DNA of 64,000 bases from Chitinophagaceae bacterium (GCA_016721085.1 JADKJI010000004.1:1-64000), one strand, 5' to 3'. Shown: positions 1-8,110, counted from the first letter of the stretch. Notes: generated by a model from the sequence alone, not told the origin. Numbers and translations are program-made.

Positions 1-1
1 G

Positions 2-250
2 ACATGCAAAGATCTGGAAGACCTGAGAATCGGAATGGAATTTGGTAAAAGGCTATATTATAAATTGACATCTACATACAACATCCAATTTAGGGTCATA
101 ATAAGGTATTACTTGGAAGCAGTTCAGGAACATGGCATTTTTGGCCAGTGCATTGTTAGGTTTCATACTATCAGACCTGATAATGATGAGGTGTTTAGGA
201 AAGAAGAAACTGATTTGGAACCGGAGGAAGCGATAATGATTTTCGAGTAA
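2..250 (+). CDS. Hypothetical protein, 5' end outside window
   Basis: The frame is open from the first bases of the window to a TAA at 248-250, so this is probably the C-terminal 82 residues of a longer gene; an internal ATG lies at 35. The visible part is rich in charged and aromatic residues and ends in an acidic stretch (DLEPEEAIMIFE). There is no signal peptide, membrane segment or recognisable motif, and I do not recognise the family. It is convergent with the paaG-like gene, and a palindromic repeat array fills the gap between the two stop codons. Confidence 0.45.
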   Translation, partial: TCKDLEDLRIGMEFGKRLYYKLTSTYNIQFRVIIRYYLEAVQEHGIFGQCIVRFHTIRPDNDEVFRKEETDLEPEEAIMIFE

Positions 251-264
251 TACAATTACTACAA

Positions 265-359
265 CTACGGATGCCATCCTACCCCCCGGATGCCATCCTA
301 TGGGGTGGATGGCATCCTATACCCAAGATGCCATCCGGGGGGTAGGATGGCATCCGTAG
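265..359. repeat. Five-unit palindromic repeat array, copy A
   Basis: Five copies of an 11-bp near-palindrome GGATGNCATCC start at 269, 288, 307, 326 and 345, a period of about 19 bp. The spacers alternate C-rich and G-rich, so the whole element folds on itself: 265-292 is the exact reverse complement of 332-359. A second copy lies at 12365-12501. Both copies sit between convergent genes. It could act as a bidirectional terminator or mRNA-stabilising structure; the function is inferred only. Confidence 0.85.
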
Positions 360-371
360 TACTGTTTAATA

Positions 372-1145
372 CTACTTCCCCCTAAACACCGGCTTCCTCT
401 TCTCCAAAAACGCCGCCACGCCCTCCTTAAAATCTTCCGTCTTCGATGCCTGCTGCTGCAAACGATCTTCCATTTGTAACTGCTGATCCATACTATGGAT
501 CATCGAATTATTTAATGCCTTCTTTGTAAAAGCCAATGCCTGTGTAGGTAATTGCGAGAGAGAAGTAGCCATTGCAAATGCAGCCTCATTGAAATCAGCA
601 TCAGGGAATACCTTATAAACCATACCCATCTGTTCGGCTTCAGTGGCAGATACTTTATCTCCCAGCATACAAAGCGCACTAGCCTTCTGCCATCCTATCA
701 ATCGGGGCAGGAAATAAGTGCCACCACTATCAGGTATCAATCCTATTTTGGAAAAGGCCTGGATGAAAGAAGCAGAAGCTGTAGCTACTACTATATCACA
801 ACAAAGACCAATGTTTGCACCAGCTCCTGCTGCTACACCATTGATACAAGCCAATACCGGTTTTTCCAATGCACGTATGCGTGTGATTATGGGATTATAA
901 TGCTCCGAAAGAATTTTATCCATTCCCGGGCCATTCGGATCTACAACCTCAGCAAGATCTTGTCCGGCGGAGAAGGCTTTTCCGGCTCCTGTTATCATTA
1001 CACATCGAACAGTATCCGATTTGCAGTCGTCCAATGCCTGCTGCATGGCAAAAGCCATTTCACGGTTAAAGGCATTCAGTTTATCGGGACGATTAAGTGT
1101 AATGGTAGCGATACCGTTGTTGATTTCTAAGAGAATTGCATTCAT
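372..1145 (-). CDS. paaG: Enoyl-CoA hydratase/isomerase, PaaG-type
   Basis: A crotonase-fold protein of 257 residues. In phenylacetate catabolism PaaG isomerises ring-1,2-epoxyphenylacetyl-CoA to the oxepin. Visible features are the N-terminal strand (ITLNRPDKLNAF), the oxyanion-hole stretch AFSAGQDLAEV, the second oxyanion loop GAGANIGLCCDIV and IPDSGGTYFLPR, whose Asp is typical of PaaG rather than of ordinary enoyl-CoA hydratases. I chose the ATG at 1145 because an upstream ATG at 1166 adds seven residues that do not fit the family and overlaps the predicted promoter. The paaABCDE genes lie 2-6 kb away on the same strand, which supports the role. A general enoyl-CoA hydratase is the alternative. 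Confidence 0.8.
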   Translation of the reverse strand: MNAILLEINNGIATITLNRPDKLNAFNREMAFAMQQALDDCKSDTVRCVMITGAGKAFSAGQDLAEVVDPNGPGMDKILSEHYNPIITRIRALEKPVLACINGVAAGAGANIGLCCDIVVATASASFIQAFSKIGLIPDSGGTYFLPRLIGWQKASALCMLGDKVSATEAEQMGMVYKVFPDADFNEAAFAMATSLSQLPTQALAFTKKALNNSMIHSMDQQLQMEDRLQQQASKTEDFKEGVAAFLEKRKPVFRGK

Positions 1146-1163
1146 ATATAGCAGGCTTATAAA

Positions 1164-1171
1164 CAAATTTA
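1164..1171 (-). promoter_or_regulatory. Predicted -7 box for the paaG-like gene
   Basis: On the minus strand the sequence reads TAAATTTG, a full match to the Bacteroidota -7 consensus TAnnTTTG, 18 nt upstream of the ATG at 1145. Transcription would start a few bases before the gene. Confidence 0.5.
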
Positions 1172-1207
1172 CTAAAATGAGACCTCTAAATGATAAACAA
1201 TTAAGTG

Positions 1208-1237
1208 TTTGATAATTAGTTTAAATAGATAATTTTG
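1208..1237 (+). promoter_or_regulatory. Predicted promoter for the outer-membrane protein gene
   Basis: TTTG at 1208-1211 and TAATTTTG at 1230-1237 are 18 bp apart, matching the Bacteroidota -33/-7 pattern. The downstream frame opens at 1256, right where a short leader would end. Confidence 0.55.
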
Positions 1238-1258
1238 GCAACCCTTCTGTATTAGATT

Positions 1259-2344
1259 TTGGGCTATACTATTTTGAAAAGAAAATTCATTCAAGCATCA
1301 TTCTTTATTGTATTTCTGATATTCAGAAATAGCTCTTTTTGTCAGGAAGTAAATGATTCTATCATCAACTCAGGCAAAGAAAAACTACCCATAAGCTCTT
1401 ATATCGAAAAGTATGATACACTCATACACTTCGAACCCTGGCTAAGTACCAAATTGATGGAATACCGACTGTATTATCCTAACAATTTCAAATTGTTTCT
1501 ACGTCCTGTTGAATTGAATACACTTTCTCTTGGTTTATACTATCGTTTTATAGATTTGAGCATCGGATTTAGTCCTAAGTTCATCAATCAAAACAAACCC
1601 GACTATCTGACTAACCTTTCGAAGAGGTTCGAGTTTACTACAGGGTTCTCCTTCGATCGGTTTTATGTATCACTCGATTATTCAGAGATAAAAGGCTTTT
1701 ACCTGCGTAATACAGCCGACTTTGGACGCTCTCTTCCCGAGCAACCTAACCTTACTTTTCCGGAGTTAAAAGTGAAACAATACGGGGCCATGATCAATTA
1801 TAATTTCAATCCCAGGTTCTCAAGATCGGGAATGAAAAGCGGAGCCCAATCACAATTGAAATCTGCCTGGACTTTTATGCCAGCATTTCAATATGCACGT
1901 TATCGTTTCTCAGATAAGGGAATAAGCGCGAACCTTGAAAACGATAATACTTTCAGTGCAGACCTGAATTTATTATTTCCTTTGTATGGTACATTGGTGA
2001 TCGGGAAACACAGTTTTATAAGTGGTGGTTTTGGTCCAAGTGTAGGCTTGGATTTTTATAGATCACTTTCCTATACCGAGAATCAAACTATTGTTACTTC
2101 AAAAGGTACAAGCATATCTACCGGCTATCTGGTCGATTTTGCAATGGGTATAAATGGAAGAAAGTTCTATGGAGGACTGCAAGGATATATTCGTTCTTAT
2201 GGACATAAGATAGAAGAAGTAGATAAGATGCAAAAAGTTTTTTATTCAGGGCATTTATATGTGGGAATGCGTTTCAACGCTCCTAAGTGGACTAAGAAAA
2301 CGCTTGATTGGGTGAATAAGATATCACCCATTAAGTTTGAATGA
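1259..2344 (+). CDS. Predicted outer-membrane beta-barrel protein
   Basis: About 355 residues with an N-terminal signal peptide (basic start, hydrophobic FIQASFFIVFLIF, then a likely cut near FCQE). The rest alternates polar and aromatic residues in short strands and has aromatic ends, as in outer-membrane barrels. No ATG lies near the signal peptide: a TAG sits at 1253, so the start must be a TTG at 1259 or 1274, and the latter gives a cleaner LKRKFIQ start. I do not recognise a named family. It is convergent with the broken epimerase gene and overlaps its last codons by 21 bp. Confidence 0.65.
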   Translation: MGYTILKRKFIQASFFIVFLIFRNSSFCQEVNDSIINSGKEKLPISSYIEKYDTLIHFEPWLSTKLMEYRLYYPNNFKLFLRPVELNTLSLGLYYRFIDLSIGFSPKFINQNKPDYLTNLSKRFEFTTGFSFDRFYVSLDYSEIKGFYLRNTADFGRSLPEQPNLTFPELKVKQYGAMINYNFNPRFSRSGMKSGAQSQLKSAWTFMPAFQYARYRFSDKGISANLENDNTFSADLNLLFPLYGTLVIGKHSFISGGFGPSVGLDFYRSLSYTENQTIVTSKGTSISTGYLVDFAMGINGRKFYGGLQGYIRSYGHKIEEVDKMQKVFYSGHLYVGMRFNAPKWTKKTLDWVNKISPIKFE

Positions 2345-3305
2345 TGCAGCTAATTCTTTTATTCCTTCTTCCACAGTAATCACTGGCTTATAACCTAATT
2401 CTTTCTTCGCTTTATCATTTCTAATGGTACAGTCACAAATCATTAAACAAGCGGCAGTCTTTGTAACTGGCGGAGCTGATTTTATTCCCAGCATTTTCCA
2501 AATGGGCTCTAATATGGAAGCCACTCCATACACTAACCATCCGGGCATGCTTCCTGCTTTTATTGTAATGCCCTGGGTGCTGAATAATGCAGTGAAGAAG
2601 TTATTCAAAGTCGTTATGGCATCATCAGTAATGAAATAAATCTCGCCGCCTTTACCTTTTTCAATTGCCAGTCGTATGCCTTCTATTACATTATAGATAT
2701 GTGAACTGCTTGTTTTGGCTTGTCCTTTATTGATCCAGGTGAAATGTCCTTTCTTATACATAGCAATGGCGGCTGGAAGAATGGTTTTGTCTTCTGGTCC
2801 CCAAACCAACCTGGGACGAACAACAATAGTTTCAAACTAACCGGTTTCATTGGCTGCTACTACCAGTTTCTCAGCTTCTCTCTTTGTTTCTCCATATAAG
2901 AAAGAAGTAGATGTTGAATAAGGAGTGTTTTCATCAATATCAATCAGATTCTTTCCTGTCCATAATACAGCTTCGGTACTTATATGAATGAATCTTTTTA
3001 CTCCAGCAGCTTTTGCAATGTTTACTAATTGTCTCGTGCCTTCAACATTAGTATGCCAGAATTCTTTTCTATCTGCCCCATGATTCCACCATGGCGGCTG
3101 CATGAATTACAATATCACTTTGGTGAAGCTGTTCAATGGTCACTTCATTCAATTGGCATCGAATGGGAATAGCACCAGTTGATTCTATTGCTTTATCTGA
3201 AGCTTCCGAGCGGCTCATCGCATAAACTACATGTCCCTGCTTCAGCAACATTCTTGTTGTAGCTGTTCCAATAAATCCAGAGGCACCTGTAAGGAAGATT
3301 TTCAT
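2324..3305 (-). pseudogene. NAD(P)-dependent epimerase/dehydratase, disrupted
   Basis: The three reading-frame pieces add up to one extended short-chain dehydrogenase of about 325 residues. The N-terminal part holds the Rossmann motif TGASGFIG. The middle part has the catalytic Tyr-Lys as YGETK after HISTEAV. The C-terminal part has VRPRLVWGPEDKT. Two lesions separate them. One extra base in the C run at 3076-3079 shifts frame after MVESWG; removing it restores MVESWADRKEFW. An in-frame TAG at 2837-2839, probably from CAG, follows ANETG. Because the second lesion is a nonsense change, not a homopolymer slip, I call this a likely pseudogene. The substrate is unknown. It lies 64 bp downstream of paaD. 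Confidence 0.75.
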
Positions 3306-3369
3306 GATTTATATCGAAGCTTCTTTCAACAAATGTAAGTTGAATTGTCGTACTTATGGAAGGGGGCAA

Positions 3370-3876
3370 TTAATGACACTTGAAATAATCGAAAGGCTCT
3401 TTGCAATCATTACACTGGTAAAGAGCTTTGCAGGCAGTGGAACCAAACTCGCTGATGCGACGGGTGTGATAGGAATTACACCTTGGACAAGGAATAGCTT
3501 CATTAGGAGCAAACAAATCATTATTGCAAATCTGTTGTCTCGGTTGGGGAGGAGCAATACCGTATTCTTTTAATTTCTGTTTTCCTTCTTCACTCATCCA
3601 GTCGGTAGTCCATGCCGGAGAAAGGATGTTTTGTATCGTGACTTTTTTGAAACCTCTACCTGCCAGTAAAAGTTTGATATCGGTCGCAATCATATCCATT
3701 GCCGGACAACCGGTATAAGTAGGTGTGATGGTAACAATAAGTTCTTCGTCTGAAACAACTACATTTCTAACAATACCAAGGTCAATGATGCTCAGCACTG
3801 GTACTTCCGGATCTTTCACTTCTTCGAGTGCTTTCCATATAAGAGCGGTATCGTTATTGATTATTTCCATCTTCAT
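3370..3876 (-). CDS. paaD: Phenylacetyl-CoA epoxidase maturation protein PaaD
   Basis: About 168 residues. PaaD belongs to the DUF59/MIP18 family and is thought to help assemble iron centres for the ring-epoxidising PaaABC complex. Seen here are the N-terminal DUF59 core (EVKDPEVPVLSIIDLGIVR, then TPTYTGCPAMDMI) and a C-terminal cysteine cluster (PCPRCNSYHTRR ... YQCNDCKEPF) typical of PaaD. I chose the ATG at 3876, one base after the paaC stop; a GTG at 3891 would add five residues and overlap paaC. It is the last intact gene of paaABCD. Confidence 0.88.
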   Translation of the reverse strand: MKMEIINNDTALIWKALEEVKDPEVPVLSIIDLGIVRNVVVSDEELIVTITPTYTGCPAMDMIATDIKLLLAGRGFKKVTIQNILSPAWTTDWMSEEGKQKLKEYGIAPPQPRQQICNNDLFAPNEAIPCPRCNSYHTRRISEFGSTACKALYQCNDCKEPFDYFKCH

Positions 3877-3877
3877 A

Positions 3878-4627
3878 TTACCATTCAGCACCGGGATAAG
3901 TACGTTGCATATATTGAAGTTCTGCTAGAAGTGGTCCGAGGTGTTCAGTATGTATGCCTGTCTTTCCACCTTTTTGCATAAAAGATCCTGAAGGAGGATT
4001 CAAGTTGGCTCTTTTCAAAATGCTGTTAATGTTTTCCTGATAAGTCAGCTTTAATTCATCTTGTGATGGTATAGTGCCATTATCAATAAGGAATTGTTCG
4101 TAAGCTGCTGGTATGAAAAATTCGCCGGTATAAGTCCACAATGCTTCTAAAGCATTCGTCATTCTTCTATGGCTTTCTTCTGTACCATCTCCTAGCCTGA
4201 TTACCCATTCGCTACTCCATCTCAAATGATAAGTAACTTCTTTAAGTCCTTTTTCTGCTATGGCACTTAACTGTTCATCCTTACAATTAATAAGTGAGTT
4301 ATAGAGTAAGAATTGATATTGGCTGATGAAGAATTGTCTCAATATGGTTTGTCCCCAGTCGCCATTCGGTTGCTCAGCTAATAAACAGTTCTTGAATTCT
4401 CTTTCAGTTCTCAGATAGGCTAAACTATCTTCTGTGGCTCCATTGCCAATAAGTGTTGCGGCGTATTGATAGAAATTCCGAGCTTGTCCCAATAGGTCCA
4501 ATGTAATATTGGTCATAGCAATATCCTGCTCCAGTATCGGCCCATGTCCGCACCACTCCCCATTCCTTTGCGACAGTATCAGATTCGTATCTGCCAGATA
4601 TAGTGTATATGATATAATCTCTTTCAT
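3878..4627 (-). CDS. paaC: Phenylacetyl-CoA epoxidase structural subunit PaaC
   Basis: The 249-residue partner of PaaA in the PaaABCE ring epoxidase, a ferritin-like subunit that lacks the catalytic diiron site and is needed for the fold and for substrate binding. The helical pattern (NLILSQRNGEWCGHGP, then DIAMTNITLDLLGQARNFYQ) and the length match the family. It lies between paaB (55 bp away) and paaD (1 bp away), so translation is probably coupled to paaD. Confidence 0.92.
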   Translation of the reverse strand: MKEIISYTLYLADTNLILSQRNGEWCGHGPILEQDIAMTNITLDLLGQARNFYQYAATLIGNGATEDSLAYLRTEREFKNCLLAEQPNGDWGQTILRQFFISQYQFLLYNSLINCKDEQLSAIAEKGLKEVTYHLRWSSEWVIRLGDGTEESHRRMTNALEALWTYTGEFFIPAAYEQFLIDNGTIPSQDELKLTYQENINSILKRANLNPPSGSFMQKGGKTGIHTEHLGPLLAELQYMQRTYPGAEW

Positions 4628-4681
4628 TCAATCAGACTATGGCTGTATTTATTTTTAACTTTTGACTTTTAACTTTTGACT

Positions 4682-5071
4682 TTACATGTGATCCACTTCA
4701 TCCGGCAACTTATAAAACGTAGGATGTCTATAAATTTTATCTTCCGCCGGTTCATATAAACTTGCCGCTTCATCAGCACTTGTAGTATGAATATTCTTTG
4801 ATTCCACCACCCAAATACTCACCCCTTCCATTCTTCTTGTATATACATCACGTGCATTTTCAATAGCCATTGCTGCATCTACTGCATGTAAACTTCCTAC
4901 ATGCTTATGATCGAGGCCTTGTTTACTGCGGATGAAGACTTCCCATAAGGGCCAATCACCTTCACCCCCAACCCCTAAAGGGGGGTATGAAGCTGGCTGG
5001 CTTTCTTTTGTTGCTCCAGTATTTTCTTCTGGGATATCACCGTAATAATATTTTCTTATTTGAATATTCAT
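4682..5071 (-). CDS. paaB: Phenylacetyl-CoA epoxidase subunit PaaB with repeat-derived extension
   Basis: The conserved PaaB domain runs from about residue 40 (WPLWEVFIRSKQGLDHKHVG) to the end (HPTFYKLPDEVDHM) and holds the expected GSLHAVDAAMAIENARDVYTRR core. PaaB links the PaaAC heterodimers. The protein is 129 residues, against about 95 in E. coli. The extra N-terminal third ends in YPPLGVGGEGD, which is a direct translation of the genomic repeat at 4965-4985. No in-frame ATG, GTG or TTG lies between the first ATG and the conserved domain, so the extension is probably translated. Confidence 0.9.
   Translation of the reverse strand: MNIQIRKYYYGDIPEENTGATKESQPASYPPLGVGGEGDWPLWEVFIRSKQGLDHKHVGSLHAVDAAMAIENARDVYTRRMEGVSIWVVESKNIHTTSADEAASLYEPAEDKIYRHPTFYKLPDEVDHM
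4965..4985 (+). repeat. Repeat element inside paaB
   Basis: The plus strand reads CCCCCAACCCCTAAAGGGG plus two further G. The same 19-bp core occurs inverted at 5109-5127, at the end of paaA. Read on the minus strand in the paaB frame it encodes part of the PPLGVGG stretch of the PaaB N-terminal extension. Confidence 0.85.
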
Positions 5072-5103
5072 AAAATGGTAATTAAGATTTAGTAAAACGC
5101 TTC

Positions 5104-6027
5104 TTACTCCCCTTTAGGGGTTGGGGGTTTTGCCGCCTCCCGCACCCATGCTCCATCCTCCCAAGCCTTCCTCCTCGCTTCTAACCGCTGTTTATTGCAA
5201 GGACCATTTCCTTTCACCACTTCCCAGAATTCTTTCCAGTCTATTTCACCGAAGTCGTAGTGTTTTCTTTCTTCATTCCATTTCAGGTTATCGTCGGGTA
5301 AGCGCATACCCAAGACCTTTATCTGTTCTGCGATCATATCCACGAATTGCTGACGAAGTTCATCATTGCTTTTTCGCTTTATCTTCCACTTCATACTCTG
5401 GTCGCTATTGCTGCTTTCGCTATCCCTCGGACCGAACATCATCAATGCTGGCCACCACCAGCGGTTGATAGCATCCTGACACATGGCTTTCTGTTCTTCG
5501 GTGCCTTTGCTTAGTACGAGTAATGATTCGAAACCTTGCCGTTGGTGAAAGCTTTCTTCCTTACATATCCTTACCATCGCACGGGCGTAAGGACCATAAG
5601 AAGTTCTTGTAAGCATCACCTGGTTCATGATGGCCGCTCCATCAACCAGCCAACCGATGGCACCTATATCAGCCCATGAAAGTGTTGGGTAATTAAAGAT
5701 GGAAGAGTATTTCGCTTTGCCTGAATGTAAGTCGTTGATGGTTTCTTCTCTTGATATGCCTAATGTTTCGCAAGCTGAATAAAGGTAAAGTCCGTGGCCC
5801 GCTTCATCTTGTACTTTCGCCAATAAGATGGCTTTGCGTTTTAATGAAGGTGCCCTCCCGATCCAATTCCCTTCAGGCAACATTCCCACAATCTCAGAAT
5901 GCGCATGCTGACTGATCTGACGGATATTATTTTTCCGATATCCTTCCGGCATCCAATCCTTCGGCTCAATCTTTATTTCAGCGTCGATCTTGTCCTGAAA
6001 TAGCTTTTCCATATCGGGTAATATCAT
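5104..6027 (-). CDS. paaA: Phenylacetyl-CoA epoxidase catalytic subunit PaaA
   Basis: The 307-residue diiron oxygenase subunit that epoxidises the ring of phenylacetyl-CoA with electrons from PaaE. Two carboxylate-histidine motifs of the bacterial multicomponent monooxygenase fold are visible: DEAGH near residue 72 and EESFH near residue 155. The W-P-rich region near WWWPALMMFGPRDSES also fits the family. The last residues (KPPTPKGE) come from a dispersed repeat and are not conserved PaaA sequence. First gene of paaABCD; paaB begins 32 bp downstream. The promoter shares an ACTAAC element with the adjacent tetR-type gene. Confidence 0.93.
   Translation of the reverse strand: MILPDMEKLFQDKIDAEIKIEPKDWMPEGYRKNNIRQISQHAHSEIVGMLPEGNWIGRAPSLKRKAILLAKVQDEAGHGLYLYSACETLGISREETINDLHSGKAKYSSIFNYPTLSWADIGAIGWLVDGAAIMNQVMLTRTSYGPYARAMVRICKEESFHQRQGFESLLVLSKGTEEQKAMCQDAINRWWWPALMMFGPRDSESSNSDQSMKWKIKRKSNDELRQQFVDMIAEQIKVLGMRLPDDNLKWNEERKHYDFGEIDWKEFWEVVKGNGPCNKQRLEARRKAWEDGAWVREAAKPPTPKGE
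5109..5127 (-). repeat. Repeat element at the 3' end of paaA
   Basis: Inverted copy of the element at 4965-4985. On the minus strand it supplies the last codons of paaA (PPTPKG), ending just before the TAA at 5104-5106. The two copies could pair in the paaAB mRNA and form a hairpin around the paaA-paaB junction. Confidence 0.85.
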
Positions 6028-6043
6028 GGCAAGAGAGTTTGAG

Positions 6044-6071
6044 CGAAGATACTAAATACTAACAATCGTTA
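6044..6071 (-). promoter_or_regulatory. paaA promoter with putative TetR-type operator
   Basis: On the minus strand a TATCTTCG box (6044-6051) lies 17 nt before the paaA ATG. Six bases upstream of it is GTTAGT (6058-6063 as ACTAAC), part of the interrupted palindrome TAAC-AATC-GTTA at 6060-6071. The same element, with the same six-base gap to the -7 box, precedes the tetR-type gene, which suggests one repressor controls both promoters. Confidence 0.5.
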
Positions 6072-6079
6072 CTTTATTT

Positions 6080-6224
6080 GCTTAAGGCTTAAGGCCTAAG
6101 GCTTAAAGCTTAATGCTGAGGTCTGCCGAGTGTAATCGTGAATTACGAATGCCCAAATTTTGAAAAATGATTTCCGTACTATTTACTGAATTAAGCCTTA
6201 GGCCCTAGGCCTTAAGCTTTAGGC
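6080..6224. repeat. Imperfect inverted repeat of TTAAGGC/CCTTAA type
   Basis: The left arm (about 6080-6114) and right arm (about 6190-6224) pair at roughly 30 of 35 positions. Each arm is built from short TTAAGGCCTAAGGC-like words. It fills the 205-bp gap between paaE and paaA and would form a large hairpin after paaE, which supports separate transcription of paaABCD. Confidence 0.75.
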
Positions 6225-6232
6225 AAGTAGCA

Positions 6233-7303
6233 TCAAACATCAAAATCCACAACAATCTTCCCGCTCAAAGGATGACTCTGACACGTAAGAATAAACCCCT
6301 TTTCAATCTCCTCATCTTCCAATCCCCAGTGAACATCCATCTTCACTTCACCTTCAATGAGTTTTGCTTTGCAGGTACAACACATACCACCTTTGCAGGC
6401 GTAGGGTAGGTCGGCGCCTTGTTGAAGGGCGGCATCGAGAATGGAGGTATTGGAGGAAGAAGGCAGTTCGAACTGTACACTACGACCATCTAATTTGATA
6501 GTGATGCTGGTGTTTTTTTCAGAAGAGCTTATTGATTGCTCTATTGGTTTTGAATTGCTTTGAGTAGAGTTAAACAATTCAAAGTGTATATTCTTCTTGG
6601 CAATGCCGATGGATTCGAGATAAGCTTTTGTTGAGAAGATCATATCCTCGGGACCACAGATGAAACATTCGTTCATTGCAGGGAAGGAAATCAATTTTGA
6701 AAACGAGATCAGTTTATCCCAATTCACTCTTCCCGTATTCAATTCTGTATCCGCTTTCTCCCTGCTAAGCACATGGAATATGGAAAGCCTGTCCATATAA
6801 CGGTTCTTCAATGCTTCCAATGCTTCAAAGAAAATGATGGAAGAACGCGTTCTGTTACCATAGATAATGGTGAATTGGCTATCGGGTTCAGAAGCCAGTG
6901 TTGTCTTTACAATGGAAAGGATAGGAGTGATGCCACTTCCTGCCGCTATAGCCAGATATTGTTTTTTATGGGAAGTGTTAAGTGTGGTGTTGAACTTTCC
7001 TGTTGGATTCATCACTTCCAGCAGATCTCCTTTTTTCAGTTGTTCATTGGCGTAAGTACTGAAAACACCCCCACTTACTTTTTTTATGGCGATACGCCAT
7101 TCGTTATCGAGGGGAGAACTGCAAAGGGAATAACTGCGGCGAACTTCTTCACCGTTTATAAATGTCTTTACGGTAAGATTCTGACCTTGGGTATATGTAA
7201 ATGAAGGTTTCAACTCATCCGGCACATCCAATAATACAGATACGCAGTCGGGAGTTTCTTTCCTTACTTCTTTTATTCGGAGAGAATGGAAATGTATGGA
7301 CAT
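6233..7303 (-). CDS. paaE: Phenylacetyl-CoA epoxidase reductase PaaE
   Basis: A 356-residue NAD(P)H:ferredoxin-type reductase that feeds electrons to PaaA. Domain order is FAD-binding barrel (RRSYSLCS near residue 58), NAD(P)-binding domain (AAGSGITPILSI near 120; CGPEDMI near 215), and a C-terminal plant-type [2Fe-2S] ferredoxin with C-x4-C-x2-C (CKGGMCCTC) and a fourth Cys in LTCQSHP. It is encoded 62 bp downstream of the tetR-type gene and apparently cotranscribed with it. Confidence 0.92.
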   Translation of the reverse strand: MSIHFHSLRIKEVRKETPDCVSVLLDVPDELKPSFTYTQGQNLTVKTFINGEEVRRSYSLCSSPLDNEWRIAIKKVSGGVFSTYANEQLKKGDLLEVMNPTGKFNTTLNTSHKKQYLAIAAGSGITPILSIVKTTLASEPDSQFTIIYGNRTRSSIIFFEALEALKNRYMDRLSIFHVLSREKADTELNTGRVNWDKLISFSKLISFPAMNECFICGPEDMIFSTKAYLESIGIAKKNIHFELFNSTQSNSKPIEQSISSSEKNTSITIKLDGRSVQFELPSSSNTSILDAALQQGADLPYACKGGMCCTCKAKLIEGEVKMDVHWGLEDEEIEKGFILTCQSHPLSGKIVVDFDV

Positions 7304-7365
7304 GGCAATCGTTGAGGCTCGGACGTATTAGGAATAGGGACAGCAATATGGATGAACAGCGCTTT

Positions 7366-7956
7366 TTATTTACGCAGTCCTTCCACTAATATCATCACCA
7401 TATTATCTTCCAGCATTTCACCACTGATTCTTTTCACGCTACGATGCCAGCTTTCGATACCGCTTACAGCATGTAACATGATAAGGACAGCAGTGGGTGC
7501 ATCGATATTCTTGATTTCACCTTTACGGATACCCTCTTCAATGATAGTGGCGATTCGCTGGCGATAAGAGCGACGCTGGCTTTGCATGTTTGACAAATAT
7601 GGATCTGTAAGATGTTTCCATTCACGATCCATCACATATACTTCTTCGTATTGTGTGATGATCTGACGGATATGAAAACGGAGGATAGCTTCAATTTTCG
7701 CCAGACTTTTCTGATCACTCACTTCCACTTCAGTAATATGGTTCATGAACTGGTTAGCTGTCTTGAAACAGATTTCCTGTAATATTTCAGCTTTAGACTT
7801 GATATGATTGTAAAGGCTGGCAGCTTCTACACCTACATGTTCGGCCAGGTCGCGCATAGAAGTGGCACTGTATCCTTTTTCCCGGAAAAGACGGGCTGCT
7901 TTTGAAATAATCACGTCTTTGCGTGTATTACTTTTACTGCTTTTAATTTTTGCCAT
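7366..7956 (-). CDS. TetR-family regulator, probably of phenylacetate catabolism
   Basis: 196 residues. The N-terminal helix-turn-helix is clear (YSATSMRDLAEHVGVEAASLYNHI, about residues 28-51) and the C-terminal part is a helical ligand-binding domain. TetR-type repressors called PaaR control paa genes in other bacteria by sensing phenylacetyl-CoA. Here position next to paaE, and the element shared with the paaA promoter, make it the likely local repressor; the ligand is inferred. The ATG at 7956 follows a good -7 box at 7961-7968. Confidence 0.85.
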   Translation of the reverse strand: MAKIKSSKSNTRKDVIISKAARLFREKGYSATSMRDLAEHVGVEAASLYNHIKSKAEILQEICFKTANQFMNHITEVEVSDQKSLAKIEAILRFHIRQIITQYEEVYVMDREWKHLTDPYLSNMQSQRRSYRQRIATIIEEGIRKGEIKNIDAPTAVLIMLHAVSGIESWHRSVKRISGEMLEDNMVMILVEGLRK

Positions 7957-7960
7957 GGGT

Positions 7961-7980
7961 CAAATATACAAAACACTAAC
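7961..7980 (-). promoter_or_regulatory. tetR-type gene promoter with ACTAAC element
   Basis: On the minus strand TATATTTG (7961-7968) is a full TAnnTTTG match. GTTAGT (7975-7980) lies six bases upstream of it, exactly as in the paaA promoter, and the next seven bases upstream also resemble that site. This fits autorepression. Confidence 0.55.
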
Positions 7981-8096
7981 AGTCATTTGGCAAAATCTCT
8001 GTTTTTGTTATGTGCTTTGTAGGCAATTCAACTAACGAACTTCTGCTCAGTGTTTAAAGACTAATGAATGTTCTTCTTATCCTCCAAAAATTTGGC

Positions 8097-8104
8097 TAGG
8101 TTTG
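8097..8104 (+). promoter_or_regulatory. Predicted -7 box for the PfkB kinase gene
   Basis: TAGGTTTG matches TAnnTTTG. It would give a leader of about 80 nt before the ATG at 8193. Confidence 0.5.
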
Positions 8105-8110
8105 CACGCC

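Noticed and set aside
265..359. Regularly spaced repeats that could suggest a CRISPR array
   Set aside because: The units are 11-bp palindromes with 8-9-bp spacers that pair with each other; repeat and spacer lengths are far too short and no cas gene is present.
552..1130. 192-codon frame on the plus strand
   Set aside because: It lies fully antisense to the conserved paaG-like gene and its product looks like reverse-frame sequence.
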